From the NCBI GenBank assembly GCA_902591755.1, contig CACJBX010000001.1, positions 159,001-223,000 on the forward strand: a stretch of 64,000 nucleotides of DNA, written 5' to 3'. The position numbers and the translations under genes were made by a program. Position 1 is the first letter of the stretch, and each line of letters opens with the position of its first letter. This document shows, piece by piece, positions 38,392 through 48,176 of the stretch. The DNA is from an uncultured Pelagibacteraceae bacterium. GTDB lineage: Bacteria; Pseudomonadota; Alphaproteobacteria; Pelagibacterales; Pelagibacteraceae. The notes under the pieces are model-generated. The model did no database searches. It was not told where the DNA came from and saw only the letters and a program-made list of their open reading frames with translations.

Positions 38392-38981
38392 TAGATAATA
38401 TATCCATCTTTATCACTTTTAATTAAGTCATCATTTCCAAATTCAGTTTTTATTTTTTTTCTAAGTCTGTAAATGTGAGTTTCAACTGTGTGGGTTTCAA
38501 GATCAGAAGAATGTTGCCAAATTTCTTTTTCTAAAGTTTCAACGTTAACTGGTTTTTTTGAGTCATTTAAATACAATATCATATCTGTTTCGCGTTCAGT
38601 TAGTTTCAAACTCAATTCATCCTTTTTAAGTTCCCTCGAATTAATATCTAAAGAAAAGTCTTTAATATTTACATTTGATTGGTCTTGATATTTTTTCTGA
38701 ATAAATTTTACATTTAAATTTTCAATAAAAGTAAAAAAGTTTACTGGTGGTTTAAATTTGATAATTTGATCTTCGTTCACATTTTTTACAAAAAAATTAT
38801 ATTCTTTTTCATGCACAATTAGAATTGAGTTTTCTATAGAAATACTTTTACTCTTATATTTATCCAAAAAAATTTCTTTATTATCAAATTTAAATATTTC
38901 ATAACCAATATGTTCTTTAAGTTCGCTGATGATATCGTAAAAATTTGATAAATTTATTATATATAATTTTTGATTTACCAT
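38391..38981 (-). CDS. OmpR/PhoB-type winged-helix regulator with degenerate receiver
   Basis: 196 residues. The C-terminal 90 residues form a Trans_reg_C domain: LKLTERETDMILYLNDSKKPVNVETLEKEIW and ETHTVETHIYRLRKKI are the alpha-loop and recognition helix. The N-terminal 100 residues have receiver-like length, but the expected phospho-acceptor Asp is not apparent (IENSILIVHEKEYN sits there) while KPPVNFF resembles the conserved Lys-Pro. It is probably phosphorylation-independent. No histidine kinase is nearby. Divergent from an L,D-transpeptidase gene with a 14-base gap. Confidence 0.8.
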   Translation of the reverse strand: MVNQKLYIINLSNFYDIISELKEHIGYEIFKFDNKEIFLDKYKSKSISIENSILIVHEKEYNFFVKNVNEDQIIKFKPPVNFFTFIENLNVKFIQKKYQDQSNVNIKDFSLDINSRELKKDELSLKLTERETDMILYLNDSKKPVNVETLEKEIWQHSSDLETHTVETHIYRLRKKIKTEFGNDDLIKSDKDGYII

Positions 38982-38995
38982 ATAATTTAGAACTT

Positions 38996-39487
38996 ATGAT
39001 AATTAAGTTAAAAAATAAAGACACCTTAATTTGTGATGATTTCCAATTTAAATGCTCTATTGGTAAAAATGGTTTAAAAAAAAAAAAATTAGAGGGAGAT
39101 AATTCTACTCCAGCAGGAACATTTTCATTAGGGCCAGTTTATTATAGAAAAGATAGGTTAGATAAACCTAATACAAAATTAAAAATCTTCAGGATAAGTA
39201 AGCAAATGGGTTGGTGTGATGACCCTAACAATGTCAATTATAATAAAGAAATAAAATTAAATAAAAAAATTAAAGCCGAAAAGCTACATAGAAAAGATAA
39301 GATTTATGACATTATTATTGTAATCAATTATAACACTCGAAGAATAATCAGAAATAAAGGGAGCGCTATTTTTATTCATGTCACAAATAATTATAAACCC
39401 ACTAAAGGGTGTATAGGATTAAGTTTGAATGATATTAAAATATTACTGAAGATAATAAAAAAAAATTCAAAAATTAAAATATCCTAG
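38996..39487 (+). CDS. L,D-transpeptidase (YkuD) family protein
   Basis: 163 residues from ATG 38996; an ATG at 38945 would run back into the divergent regulator and is rejected. The domain contains STPAGTFSLGPVYYR, the substrate-side strand, and IFIHVTNNYKPTKGCIGLS, with His and the catalytic Cys of the YkuD H-x(14-17)-S/T-x-G-C motif. No signal peptide is evident. Would form or edit peptidoglycan cross-links or attach proteins. Its 3' end overlaps the YggS-type gene by 4 bases. Confidence 0.85.
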   Translation: MIIKLKNKDTLICDDFQFKCSIGKNGLKKKKLEGDNSTPAGTFSLGPVYYRKDRLDKPNTKLKIFRISKQMGWCDDPNNVNYNKEIKLNKKIKAEKLHRKDKIYDIIIVINYNTRRIIRNKGSAIFIHVTNNYKPTKGCIGLSLNDIKILLKIIKKNSKIKIS

Positions 39488-40125
39488 CTTCTGTTTCCAA
39501 AAATTTTAGAACCAACTCTAATATATGTTGCCTTGAACCTTAGCGCATCCATATAATCGTTGGACATTCCCATACTAATTTCTTTTAAATTCAAACTTGT
39601 TGATAAGTTTTGCATCTTTTTAAAAAAAGGAGTCGGGTCTTCATCGAATGGCGGTAAACACATAATACCTATGATGTTAAGGTTAAATTCGGTTACACAT
39701 CTTTTATAAAAACTTTCCAAGTCATTTTCGTCAATGCCTGACTTTTGATTTTCTTTACCCAGGTTAATTTGAATAAAGATTTTTGGTTTAAAATTCTTTT
39801 TTTCCTGTTCCAGTGAGATTTTTTCTGCAAGTTTAATGCTATCCAGTGAATGAATGTAATCAAATAAAGGTATGGCAAATTTGACTTTGTTCGTTTGCAA
39901 TTTTCCTATTAAATGTAGTTTTAAATTAGGAAAATCGTTTTTTAATGATGTCCATTTTTCTTGAGCCTCTTGAACCTTATTTTCCCCAAAATGCTGATGA
40001 CCATGATTTATTAAAGGTAATATGTGACCAATAGGAAATGTTTTTGATACAGCCACAATATTAGCGTTTTTAAAATTGCTTATTTCCTCTTTTACTAAAT
40101 CAAAATTTTTTACTACATTCTCCAT
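39484..40125 (-). CDS. YggS/PLPBP-family pyridoxal-phosphate homeostasis protein
   Basis: 213 residues, alanine-racemase-like TIM barrel. The PLP Lys lies in NIVAVSKTFPIGHI; HFGENKVQEAQEKW, WHLIGKLQTNK-like LHLIGKLQTNKVKFA and SMGMSNDYMDAL (SMGMS phosphate loop) are family signatures. Regulates free PLP and amino-acid balance; no enzyme activity is known for the family. Adjacent and divergent (40125/40126) to the ThiE-like gene. Confidence 0.93.
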   Translation of the reverse strand: MENVVKNFDLVKEEISNFKNANIVAVSKTFPIGHILPLINHGHQHFGENKVQEAQEKWTSLKNDFPNLKLHLIGKLQTNKVKFAIPLFDYIHSLDSIKLAEKISLEQEKKNFKPKIFIQINLGKENQKSGIDENDLESFYKRCVTEFNLNIIGIMCLPPFDEDPTPFFKKMQNLSTSLNLKEISMGMSNDYMDALRFKATYIRVGSKIFGNRS

Positions 40126-40680
40126 ATGAATATTAGGTATTTTTATTTTATAGATGAATTTAACAAAAATGAAATTGAAAAATTACCTGCTCAAATTTCG
40201 GTAATATATAGAAATTATGACAAAAAAAATGACGCTCAAGAACTCAAAAAATTAGTAGTACATTGTAAAAATAACAGACGGAAAGTATATATTTCTAATA
40301 ACTTGAAAGATGCAATTAAGTATAATTTTGATGGACTATATGTTCCTTCATTTAACAAACAATTAAGATTTCAGAATATAATAAAAAAAAAATTTGATAT
40401 AATTGGCTCAGCTCACAACATAACTGAACTTAAAATTAAGGAAAAACAAGGATGTTCAAAAATTTTTTTAAGTCCAATTTTTGAAAATAATAAGAACAAA
40501 AAGTTTCTTAATATTATAAAGACAAATTTATTAAAAAATCTAACAAAAAAAAAGATTGTATTACTTGGAGGGATTAATTTTAAAACTCTCAAAAAAACAA
40601 GATTATGTTCACCCTATGGAATAGCAGCTATATCTTGGATAAAAAAAAACGGCCCAAGTATAAATACTGGGCCGTTTTAA
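40126..40680 (+). CDS. ThiE/TenI-like TIM-barrel protein, degenerate
   Basis: 184 residues. IIGSAHNITELKIKEKQGCSKIFLSPIFEN and KKIVLLGGINFKTLKK match the phosphate-binding half of thiamine-phosphate synthase/TenI proteins. The usual DGVHLGQ strand reads DGLYVPSFNK, so a ligand-contacting segment is altered and synthase activity is doubtful. Its last codons form the left arm of a strong terminator, an economical overlap. The start abuts the divergent YggS-type gene. Family call moderate, function open. Confidence 0.65.
   Translation: MNIRYFYFIDEFNKNEIEKLPAQISVIYRNYDKKNDAQELKKLVVHCKNNRRKVYISNNLKDAIKYNFDGLYVPSFNKQLRFQNIIKKKFDIIGSAHNITELKIKEKQGCSKIFLSPIFENNKNKKFLNIIKTNLLKNLTKKKIVLLGGINFKTLKKTRLCSPYGIAAISWIKKNGPSINTGPF
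40646..40678. terminator. Bidirectional terminator between ThiE-like gene and porin
   Basis: AAAACGGCCCA (40646-40656) pairs with TGGGCCGTTTT (40668-40678), a perfect 11-bp stem with A and T runs on both sides. It ends both converging transcripts and overlaps the last eleven codons of the ThiE-like gene, including the stop. Confidence 0.9.
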
Positions 40681-40698
40681 TTTTAAAACTAAATTAAA

Positions 40699-41790
40699 TT
40701 AGAATGCAAATCCTAAAGCAATTTCAGTTATACTTTGATCAGCTGCGTCATCGTCTTGATCTGGATTACTTACTTCCATGTTGTATGCTTTAATTGACAT
40801 ACCACCCATTGAATAAGCAATTTGGATCGCATCGATTGTTTCTGTTACGTCATCATCAGTTGTTACTGCAGTTAGAGCATCATCCTGAGTGTCGTAAGTT
40901 TCATCTGATGTAGTGTACGAGATAGACATATTGTCATTTACGTTAAACGCAATCGACATTTGCTCACCTGTAAAGATACCACCAGCTGTTCTCTCTGCTT
41001 TAGCAGCAGTTGTAGTTTCACTTGATAGCGCTTGTGTTACACCACCGTCCATGTAAGACTCTGTATAACCAATTGATACTGGTCCAAATGAGTAGTTAAC
41101 GTACCATGCACCTTCGAACGGATCAGAAATTTGCTGACCGCTTGATGCATTAGGTGTTAGGGCTTCTCTCTCAGAACCGTAGATACCAACTTTTAAAGCG
41201 TCGTAAGTTATAGTAACACCAACTTCGTGACCTGCACCCCATTCTTGTGAGTAAGATGCTTGTCCACCGTCAGATACCGCTGCATCTGTAGCTGCTGGAG
41301 TGTATCCAAGATGTGCTTGAATATTTGCACCCATTAAATCCAATGCTGGAGGTGTGTACATTATATGGTTGTTATCCATAAAGTTACCAACTTGGTTTGC
41401 CATAGTTTGCTTAGCGTCAGATACTTGCTCGTATGCTTGTGGAACTTCTTCATCATATTTTCCTGAAGCTGAACCAGTACTTGAACCTAACTGGAATGAA
41501 CCTAGTGATGGTGTTGTGATTGTTGTTGTTGATGCTGACATTTCGTAGTTATCATAAAGCGTTGTGCTCATAGAAAACGTTGTACCGTTATCTAACTCAC
41601 CACCGCCTGAGAAACTTACGTCTTTATCTGTACCAATAGATCTGCCAGTATTATTACCTTGATTTGGCTTACCAAATTTTAGTGTAGTATTAATACCACC
41701 AGAAACAGACATTTCGCCTGCAACAGCAGAACCTAAAGTCATTAACGAACCTGCTAATGCTGTAAGTCCTATTTTTCTAATGTTATTCAT
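40699..41790 (-). CDS. Outer-membrane porin
   Basis: 363 residues. Signal peptide MNNIRKIGLTALAGSLMTLGSAVAG, then a Gly/Ser/Thr/Asp-rich beta-barrel sequence with alternating hydrophobic residues and a terminal Phe (LGFAF), the BAM-recognition end. Resembles trimeric porins of marine alphaproteobacteria (Porin_4 type). Preceded by a strong SD (AAGGAG, 41802-41797) and followed by a strong terminator, a single-gene unit. Codon use is visibly less A/T-biased (many GCT, GGT, TAC, AAC, TTC) than neighbours, as expected for a highly expressed protein. Confidence 0.9.
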   Translation of the reverse strand: MNNIRKIGLTALAGSLMTLGSAVAGEMSVSGGINTTLKFGKPNQGNNTGRSIGTDKDVSFSGGGELDNGTTFSMSTTLYDNYEMSASTTTITTPSLGSFQLGSSTGSASGKYDEEVPQAYEQVSDAKQTMANQVGNFMDNNHIMYTPPALDLMGANIQAHLGYTPAATDAAVSDGGQASYSQEWGAGHEVGVTITYDALKVGIYGSEREALTPNASSGQQISDPFEGAWYVNYSFGPVSIGYTESYMDGGVTQALSSETTTAAKAERTAGGIFTGEQMSIAFNVNDNMSISYTTSDETYDTQDDALTAVTTDDDVTETIDAIQIAYSMGGMSIKAYNMEVSNPDQDDDAADQSITEIALGFAF

Positions 41791-41796
41791 AAATTA

Positions 41797-41802
41797 CTCC
41801 TT
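41797..41802 (-). promoter_or_regulatory. Strong ribosome-binding site of the porin
   Basis: AAGGAG on the minus strand, 6 bases before the porin ATG, preceded by an A-rich tract. Most genes in the window have weak or no SD; this one and katG are exceptions, in line with high expression. Confidence 0.75.
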
Positions 41803-41896
41803 TTTTTTTGTTGTATTCATATGAACAAAGCTTTATTAACAGAAAACCCCTAAAACAGTGGATTTTAAGTAAATTTTATGCATTTTTTCATAATAT

Positions 41897-41912
41897 GTGA
41901 TATTTTTATCAC
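41897..41912. promoter_or_regulatory. Perfect palindrome upstream of the porin
   Basis: GTGATA (41897-41902), TTTT, TATCAC (41907-41912), a perfect inverted repeat about 107 bases before the porin start and 65 before the DUF3576 gene. It resembles but does not match CRP (spacing 8, not 6) or FNR sites. Candidate operator for one of the two divergent genes. The rest of the 186-base gap is AT-rich with no other gene. Confidence 0.4.
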
Positions 41913-41976
41913 GTAATTAAGCCCTATTTTTAAATAATTCTGAGATAATTATTAATTTCTGGTATTTATATTTTTC

Positions 41977-42549
41977 ATGAAAACAAATCTAATTAAACTT
42001 TTTGCCCTTATAACTTTTGCAATTTTCCTTCTTAATTCGTGTGGTTTTTACAAAAGATCAGATATCAAAGACAATCCTGTCAATGTTGATGAGAGAGTAA
42101 AGAAAAACATACAAGAAGGTAGAGGATTTAGATTTGGTAAAGGAGCAACAAGAGGTGGGGATTTTGATTTTGCGTCTTCAAATCCACTTTGGAGGGGTGC
42201 TGTAGATGTTTTGGATTTTGTACCACTGACTAATGCAAGTTACTCTGGAGGAATTATAATTACCGAATGGTTTTCAGCAGAAAATAATTCTGGGAGTACT
42301 AGTAGGGAATTAAAATTGACGATTAGGTTTATGACAAACGAAATTAGAGCTGATGCTATTCAAGTGATGGTCTTCGAAAAATCCTGTGTACAAAGTGACT
42401 GTAAGACTAAAAAAATTAAATCAAAACTTGAGAGTGAATTAAAATTGGCTATTTTAAAAAAAGCAGCATTATTTGAAAAGGACGACTTCAAAAAATATAA
42501 AGAAACTGAGGGAAAATTTAGAGGTAAAGGTTTAATTAAAAATAAATAA
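41977..42549 (+). CDS. DUF3576 lipoprotein
   Basis: 190 residues with lipobox LNSC (ITFAIFLLNSCGFYKRS), so probably an outer-membrane lipoprotein. The core GGDFDFASSNPLWRGAVDVLDFVPLTNASYSGGIIITEWFS is the DUF3576 signature, found beside leuS in many alphaproteobacteria, which is the case here. Function unknown. It precedes leuS-lptE-holA in one rightward run, 12 bases before leuS, and may act in envelope assembly. Confidence 0.88.
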   Translation: MKTNLIKLFALITFAIFLLNSCGFYKRSDIKDNPVNVDERVKKNIQEGRGFRFGKGATRGGDFDFASSNPLWRGAVDVLDFVPLTNASYSGGIIITEWFSAENNSGSTSRELKLTIRFMTNEIRADAIQVMVFEKSCVQSDCKTKKIKSKLESELKLAILKKAALFEKDDFKKYKETEGKFRGKGLIKNK

Positions 42550-42561
42550 TTTTTTTCGTAA

Positions 42562-45099
42562 GTGGATAGATACAATTTCAAATCAACAGAAAAAAAGTGG
42601 CAAGAGTTTTGGGAAAAAAACAAAACTTTTAAAACGAAAAAAGATTTATCTAAAAAAAAATTCTATTGTTTAGAGATGTTTCCTTATCCATCAGGAAAAA
42701 TTCATATGGGTCATGTAAGGAACTATACAATTGGAGATGTATTAGCCAGATTTAAAAGATTACAGAATTTTAATGTTCTCCATCCAATGGGTTGGGACTC
42801 ATTCGGAATGCCCGCTGAAAACGCAGCAAGAGAAAATAATCTAGATCCTAAAGAATGGACTGCAAAAAATATATCTACTATGAAAACTCAGCTTAAGAGG
42901 TTGGGGCTTTCAATAGATTGGGATAGAGAAATATCTACATGTTCTCCAAGTTATTACAAACATCAACAACTTTTTTTTCTAGAACTGTACAGTAAGGGTT
43001 TAGTTTACCGAAAAGAAAATTATGTTAATTGGGATCCAGTGGATCAAACAGTTCTAGCAAATGAACAAGTGATAGATGGTAAGGGGTGGAGATCAGGTGC
43101 ACAAGTAGAGAGAAAAAAATTAAATCAATGGTTTTTTAATATTTCTAAGTTTTCAGAACAATTACTTGATGGTCTTAATAGTTTGTCAGAATGGCCTAAC
43201 AAAGTAAAAACAATGCAAAAAAACTGGATTGGTAAATCATTTGGTTGCGAAATCGATTTTAAAATTGAAGGTGATTTACCAGTAAAGAATATAAAATGTT
43301 TTACAACAAGACCTGATACTTTGTTTGGTTTTTCTTTTCTTGCTTTATCTGTAGACCATCCTCTGTCAAAACATTTTGAAAAAAGTTTAGAGTTTCAAAA
43401 CTTTAGAGAAGAATGTTCAAAGACTGGAACTACTGAAGAATCTATTGCTCAAGCTGAGAAAATTGGCTTTAAAACAAATCTTCATGCTTTAAATCCTATG
43501 GATCCAAATATTAAAGTTCCAGTATTCTTTGCGAATTTTGTACTTATGGATTATGGTTTTGGGGCAGTTTTTGGATGTCCAGCACATGATCAAAGAGATT
43601 TTGAATTTGCGAGAAAATACAAATTAAATATTAAAACTGTTGTTAGACCCAAAGAAAAAAGTAATGAATTTCAAGTCAAAGATGAGGCTTATGTTAAGGA
43701 TGGTCTAATGATAAATTCATCTTTTTTAAATGGTCTTAAAACTCCTGGAGAAGCGATTAATAAAAGTATTGAATATTTAACTAAAAATAAACTCGGAAAA
43801 AAAAAAATTAATTTTAGATTAAAAGACTGGGGTATATCCAGACAAAGGTACTGGGGATGTCCTATACCTATTGCTTACGATCAAAACGGAAATATTGTTA
43901 AGATACCAAAAAAAATGTTGCCTATTAAACTACCGGAAAAGATAAACCTTAATACAAAAGGCAACCCTTTAGATCATCAAAAAAAATGGAAAGAAATTAT
44001 AATCAATGGACAAAAGTGTACCTTAGATACAGATACACTTGATACTTTTGTTGACTCCTCTTGGTATTTCTTACGTTTTTGTTCACCGGAAAATAATGAA
44101 TATGGTTTTGCTAAGGAAGATATTGAGTATTGGATGCCTGTTGATCAGTATATTGGCGGAGTAGAGCATGCAATTTTGCATTTGTTATATTCAAGATTTT
44201 TTATGCAAGCTTTAAGTTTTGAAGATCGAAATTTCATTTCACCAGAACCATTTCAAGGTCTGTTTACACAAGGAATGGTATGTCATGAAACGTATAAAGA
44301 CAATAATAACAAATGGGTAAGTCCAGATGAAGTTTTTTCTGAAAATGGAAAAGATTTTTTTAAAATAAAGGATAAAACAAAAATTTTGGTTGGGCCATCT
44401 GAGTCAATGTCAAAATCTAAAAAAAATACTATTGATCCTGAAAAAATTATGGATCAATTTGGAGCCGATGCTGTTAGATTTTTTATTTTATCTGACAGTC
44501 CGCCTGAAAAAGATGTTCAATGGTCTGAACAAGGCATGCTTGCGGCCTATAAATTTATTCAAAAGTTTTGGATATTGCATAAAAAAATTACTGAAGAAAT
44601 TAATAATAAAAAAAGAAACAGCGAAAATGAAAATTTAACTATTTATACAAATAAATTAATTCAAAAATATACCTCCAGTCTAGACAAGTTTAATATGAAT
44701 GTCTTAATAGCTTATTTACACGAAACTTATAACTTTTTAAGTAAAGAAATTGAAAAATTGGATATTAAAGATTTAAAAGAAAATTACTCGAAGATTTTAA
44801 TTTTGATGTTTCCAATACTTCCACACCTAGTGTCAGAGTGTTTGAAAGACATTAAAATAGATAAGGACATTATATGGCCAACAACGCAAAAAGAATACTT
44901 AGTGGAAAAATACGTCAATATAGTAATTCAAATTAATGGTAAGAAAAAATCTCTTATTAAAATTGAAAAAGATCTAGATGAAGAAATACTTATAGAAAAT
45001 GTAAAAAAAGATAAAAAAATTTCCAATTTTCTCGAAAAGAAAAGTATTTTTAAACATATAATTGTTAAAAATAAACTGGTAAATTTAATAGTAAAATGA
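42562..45099 (+). CDS. leuS: Leucyl-tRNA synthetase
   Basis: Class Ia synthetase with editing domain, 845 residues. GTG start (first residues [17 protein letters not shown]). HIGH-type motif in [19 protein letters not shown]; editing domain (about 225-415) with TTRPDTLFG and the CP1 Asp region; KMSKS loop in [12 protein letters not shown]. Anticodon-binding domain and C-terminal extension are complete. Overlaps lptE by 4 bases. Confidence 0.97.
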   Translation: MDRYNFKSTEKKWQEFWEKNKTFKTKKDLSKKKFYCLEMFPYPSGKIHMGHVRNYTIGDVLARFKRLQNFNVLHPMGWDSFGMPAENAARENNLDPKEWTAKNISTMKTQLKRLGLSIDWDREISTCSPSYYKHQQLFFLELYSKGLVYRKENYVNWDPVDQTVLANEQVIDGKGWRSGAQVERKKLNQWFFNISKFSEQLLDGLNSLSEWPNKVKTMQKNWIGKSFGCEIDFKIEGDLPVKNIKCFTTRPDTLFGFSFLALSVDHPLSKHFEKSLEFQNFREECSKTGTTEESIAQAEKIGFKTNLHALNPMDPNIKVPVFFANFVLMDYGFGAVFGCPAHDQRDFEFARKYKLNIKTVVRPKEKSNEFQVKDEAYVKDGLMINSSFLNGLKTPGEAINKSIEYLTKNKLGKKKINFRLKDWGISRQRYWGCPIPIAYDQNGNIVKIPKKMLPIKLPEKINLNTKGNPLDHQKKWKEIIINGQKCTLDTDTLDTFVDSSWYFLRFCSPENNEYGFAKEDIEYWMPVDQYIGGVEHAILHLLYSRFFMQALSFEDRNFISPEPFQGLFTQGMVCHETYKDNNNKWVSPDEVFSENGKDFFKIKDKTKILVGPSESMSKSKKNTIDPEKIMDQFGADAVRFFILSDSPPEKDVQWSEQGMLAAYKFIQKFWILHKKITEEINNKKRNSENENLTIYTNKLIQKYTSSLDKFNMNVLIAYLHETYNFLSKEIEKLDIKDLKENYSKILILMFPILPHLVSECLKDIKIDKDIIWPTTQKEYLVEKYVNIVIQINGKKKSLIKIEKDLDEEILIENVKKDKKISNFLEKKSIFKHIIVKNKLVNLIVK

Positions 45100-45554
45100 A
45101 ATCTTTAATATCAATAATAATCTTGTCTATAATATTGGCTAATTGTGGTTTTAAACCAATATATAATTCAAAAAACAGTAATTTTCAAATATTAGAAATT
45201 AAAAACAAAACGGAAAATAAAAATTCATTCTCCATTGAAAATATGATTATGACACTTTCAAATAAAGATGCGCGAAAAAAGATAAAATTAGAGATAGACT
45301 ATAAACAGTCGCTCACAACGATACTCAAAGACAGCAAAGGCGATCCATCAAAAAAACAATTAACTATCGCTGTTAATTTGAGGGTAAAAAATGTAAGGGA
45401 TGAAGTTTTAACTGAGAAAAATTTTAATGAAGAATTTAGTTATGATGTACAAAGTGAAAAATTCAACACTTCTCAATATGAAAATAGCATTATTAATAAT
45501 CTAAATAACAAGATTTCTAACGATATAATTTTTCTATTAGGAACAATTGAATGA
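45096..45554 (+). CDS. lptE: LPS-assembly lipoprotein LptE
   Basis: Plug of the outer-membrane LptD translocon. 152 residues; signal peptide with lipobox LANC ([19 protein letters not shown]), the CGFxPxY start being characteristic. Beta-strand-rich body, low similarity otherwise. Position between leuS and holA is its conserved site across proteobacteria, which supports the name more than the sequence does. Overlaps both neighbours by 4 bases. Confidence 0.85.
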   Translation: MKSLISIIILSIILANCGFKPIYNSKNSNFQILEIKNKTENKNSFSIENMIMTLSNKDARKKIKLEIDYKQSLTTILKDSKGDPSKKQLTIAVNLRVKNVRDEVLTEKNFNEEFSYDVQSEKFNTSQYENSIINNLNNKISNDIIFLLGTIE

Positions 45555-46537
45555 TAATCAAATATTTCGAAATAAATAAAAAAAGATTTGATGAAAACAA
45601 TTTTTTTTTAGTTTATGGAGAAAATGAAGGTCTTAAAAAAGAAATCATTCAGACACTAAAAAAAAAATTTAATGGAAGTGTAGAAAATTTGGAAGAAGGA
45701 CAAATCATTTCTAATAATGAACTATTTTATGAAAAATTGTTTAATAGGTCACTTTTTGAAAAAGAAAAAGTTATAATTATAAATCGATGTTCAGAAAAGA
45801 TTTACGAAATTGTTGAAAAAATAATAGACAAAAAAATTTCTGATACTAAAATTATATTAAACGTAAATATATTAGAGAAAAGATCTAAATTAAGAAACCT
45901 ATTTGAAAAAGAAAAAGAACTAATAATAGTTCCAACCTATAAGGATACTTCTATTGCTTTAGCAGAAATTGCTAAAAAGTTTTTTTACAATTACAAAATA
46001 AGTATTTCTCAGGAAACGATTAATCTTTTGATATCACGATGTAATGGGGATAGAGGACATTTAAAAACCGAATTAGATAAAATTTTGATTTATATCAATG
46101 ATAAAAAAAAAATAAATTTAGAAGAAATCTATAAATTAACAAACCTCGCTGAGAACTTTAGTATAAATGAATTGGTAAATACATCATTATCCAAAAACTC
46201 ACAAAAAACATCTGAAATACTTAATGAAAGTAATTATAAATCAGAAGATGGAATATTGATTTTAAGAACATTCCTACAAAAAGCAAAAAAATTACTTAGT
46301 CTATATGAAACACAAAGTGGCAATGTCGGTTTTGATAGTCTTATAAATGATTACAAACCCCCAATTTTTTGGAAAGATAAGCCGATAATAAAAAGGCAAC
46401 TTGAATGTTGGTCAAAATCAAAAATAAAGGATTTAATAATGAATATTAATAGAACTGAAATTTTCATAAAAAAAAACAGTTCAATTAGTTTAATGCTAGT
46501 TTTTAATTTAGTTTACGAGACTTCAAATAACAGTTAG
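45551..46537 (+). CDS. holA: DNA polymerase III delta subunit
   Basis: Clamp-loader subunit that opens the beta clamp. 328 residues. NNFFLVYGENEGLKKEI and LFNRSLFEKEKVIIINRC are the N-terminal signatures of the family, a degenerate AAA+ fold; helical C-terminal domain follows. Third gene of leuS-lptE-holA. Converges on parB with a 4-base overlap. Confidence 0.9.
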   Translation: MIIKYFEINKKRFDENNFFLVYGENEGLKKEIIQTLKKKFNGSVENLEEGQIISNNELFYEKLFNRSLFEKEKVIIINRCSEKIYEIVEKIIDKKISDTKIILNVNILEKRSKLRNLFEKEKELIIVPTYKDTSIALAEIAKKFFYNYKISISQETINLLISRCNGDRGHLKTELDKILIYINDKKKINLEEIYKLTNLAENFSINELVNTSLSKNSQKTSEILNESNYKSEDGILILRTFLQKAKKLLSLYETQSGNVGFDSLINDYKPPIFWKDKPIIKRQLECWSKSKIKDLIMNINRTEIFIKKNSSISLMLVFNLVYETSNNS

Positions 46538-47379
46538 TAATATTTCTTAATAATTTCTATCAATCGATTTAGTTGATCTAAATCTCTATAATCAAAAGTT
46601 ACAGACCCTTTGTTATTTTTCTTATTAGTAATTTGAGTTTTGAGACCTATTTTTTCCATAAGATCGATCTCAATTCTTTTAATATTTGGATCCTTTAAAG
46701 TTTTGATTGATTTAGTTGGAGACTTGTAAAGTCTTACAAGATTTTCTGTTTGTCTTACAGAAAGATTTTTTTTAATTATTTTTTTTGCAATTTGATCTGA
46801 ATTACTAAGTCCAACTAAAATTTTGGCATGACCTGGGGAAATCCTATTTGTTTTTATCAAATCAGTTATGTAACTTGATAGCGTTAAAAGTCTTAAACTA
46901 TTAGTAATGTGACTTCTACTTTTACCTATAAATTTAGCAACCTGTTCTTGGTCATAACTAAACTCATCGATCAATCTTTTATATCCTTCTGCTTCCTCTA
47001 TTGAATTTAAATCATGTCTTTGAACATTTTCAACAATACCAAACTCAAGAGCCTTTTTATCGTCTGCGTTAACAACAACTACTGGCACCTCATGCAAACC
47101 TGCTCTTTGAGCTGCCAGCCACCTTCTCTCTCCTGCTATTATCTCATATTTATTTCCACTTGATGGCCTTGCAATAATTGGCTGAATGATACCTCTAGAC
47201 CTAATTGAATTAGTTAACTCCTCCAAGCTTTCTTCATCAAATGTCTTTCTTGGTTGATATCTATTTCTAATTAAATCACTAACTGAAATTTTATTGTTTT
47301 TTGCGACTGTTTTTGTATCTCCTATTAAAGATGACAATCCCCTTCCTAAACCTTTTTTATTTTTAAAAATACTACTCAT
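46534..47379 (-). CDS. parB: Chromosome partition protein ParB
   Basis: 281 residues. N-terminal ParB/Noc CTPase domain with NRYQPRKTFDEESLEEL, the GERRWLAAQRAG box (CTP/phosphate contact) and ENVQRHDLNSIEEAEGY; helix-turn-helix KFIGKSRSHITNSLRLL; C-terminal dimer domain. Binds parS and spreads; a perfect parS lies 1.4 kb away in rsmG. Overlaps parA by 4 bases. Confidence 0.96.
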   Translation of the reverse strand: MSSIFKNKKGLGRGLSSLIGDTKTVAKNNKISVSDLIRNRYQPRKTFDEESLEELTNSIRSRGIIQPIIARPSSGNKYEIIAGERRWLAAQRAGLHEVPVVVVNADDKKALEFGIVENVQRHDLNSIEEAEGYKRLIDEFSYDQEQVAKFIGKSRSHITNSLRLLTLSSYITDLIKTNRISPGHAKILVGLSNSDQIAKKIIKKNLSVRQTENLVRLYKSPTKSIKTLKDPNIKRIEIDLMEKIGLKTQITNKKNNKGSVTFDYRDLDQLNRLIEIIKKYY

Positions 47380-48176
47380 GCTGCTGATACAAAACTCGAT
47401 TCTTGAGCCAAGAACTCCTCTGTAAATTTAATATAAGATTTACTTCCTGGGCACTGTTTATCATATATTAAAACAGGAACCCCATGTGAAGGTGCTTCTG
47501 ATAAACGGACATTTCTAGGAACTATTGTTTGATAAACTTTTTCTTTGAAATAATCTCTTGCATCTGCTTCAACTTGTGCAGATAGTCTGTTTCTTTTATC
47601 ATACATCGTTAATAAAATTCCTCTTACAAATAAATTTGGATTAAGACCCACCTTAATACGATCTATAGTTTTAATAAGTTGAGTTATCCCCTCAAGTGCA
47701 AAAAATTCTGTTTGTAAAGGTACAACTAACGAGTCTGATGCCACCAAAGCCATCACGGTTAATAAGCTCAAAGAAGGCGGGCAATCAATCAAGACGTAGT
47801 CGTATGAGTGGCTAGAATTGTTTAAATATGAGGTTAATTTTGTCTTTAAAAGATATGCTCTATTTTCGTCATCTGCAGTTTCAACCTCCAAACCAGATAA
47901 ATCAACATTTGATGTTACGATATCTAAATTTTCAAAATTAGTGTTCTGAATTGAACTTTGAATCTCCTCTTTTCCATTCAAAACTCCATAAATTGATTTG
48001 CTAGTATCTGCTACATTAGACAAACCTAATCCTGTTGTTGCATTTCCTTGTGGGTCCAAATCTATAACTAGTATTTTTTTTCCATTTAAACTAAGTCCTG
48101 CAGCTAAATTAATTACGGTTGTCGTTTTTCCAACACCACCCTTTTGATTAATGACTGAAATAATTTTTTCTTTCAT
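47376..48176 (-). CDS. parA: Chromosome partition ATPase ParA
   Basis: 266 residues, deviant Walker A QKGGVGKTTTVINLA with the signature Lys, DLDPQGNATTGLG (A') and VLIDCPPSLSLLT (Walker B). Drives segregation of ParB-parS complexes on the nucleoid. Overlaps rsmG and parB by 4 bases each; the parAB-rsmG-mnmG block next to the origin is typical. Confidence 0.97.
   Translation of the reverse strand: MKEKIISVINQKGGVGKTTTVINLAAGLSLNGKKILVIDLDPQGNATTGLGLSNVADTSKSIYGVLNGKEEIQSSIQNTNFENLDIVTSNVDLSGLEVETADDENRAYLLKTKLTSYLNNSSHSYDYVLIDCPPSLSLLTVMALVASDSLVVPLQTEFFALEGITQLIKTIDRIKVGLNPNLFVRGILLTMYDKRNRLSAQVEADARDYFKEKVYQTIVPRNVRLSEAPSHGVPVLIYDKQCPGSKSYIKFTEEFLAQESSFVSAA

Noticed and set aside
38945-38995. 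Longer start for the L,D-transpeptidase gene
   Set aside because: It would overlap the divergent regulator start and add a segment unlike the family; ATG 38996 fits.
41896-41913. CRP/FNR site upstream of the porin
   Set aside because: The spacing between TGTGA and TCAC is 8 bases instead of 6, and the FNR half-sites are also 2 bases too far apart.
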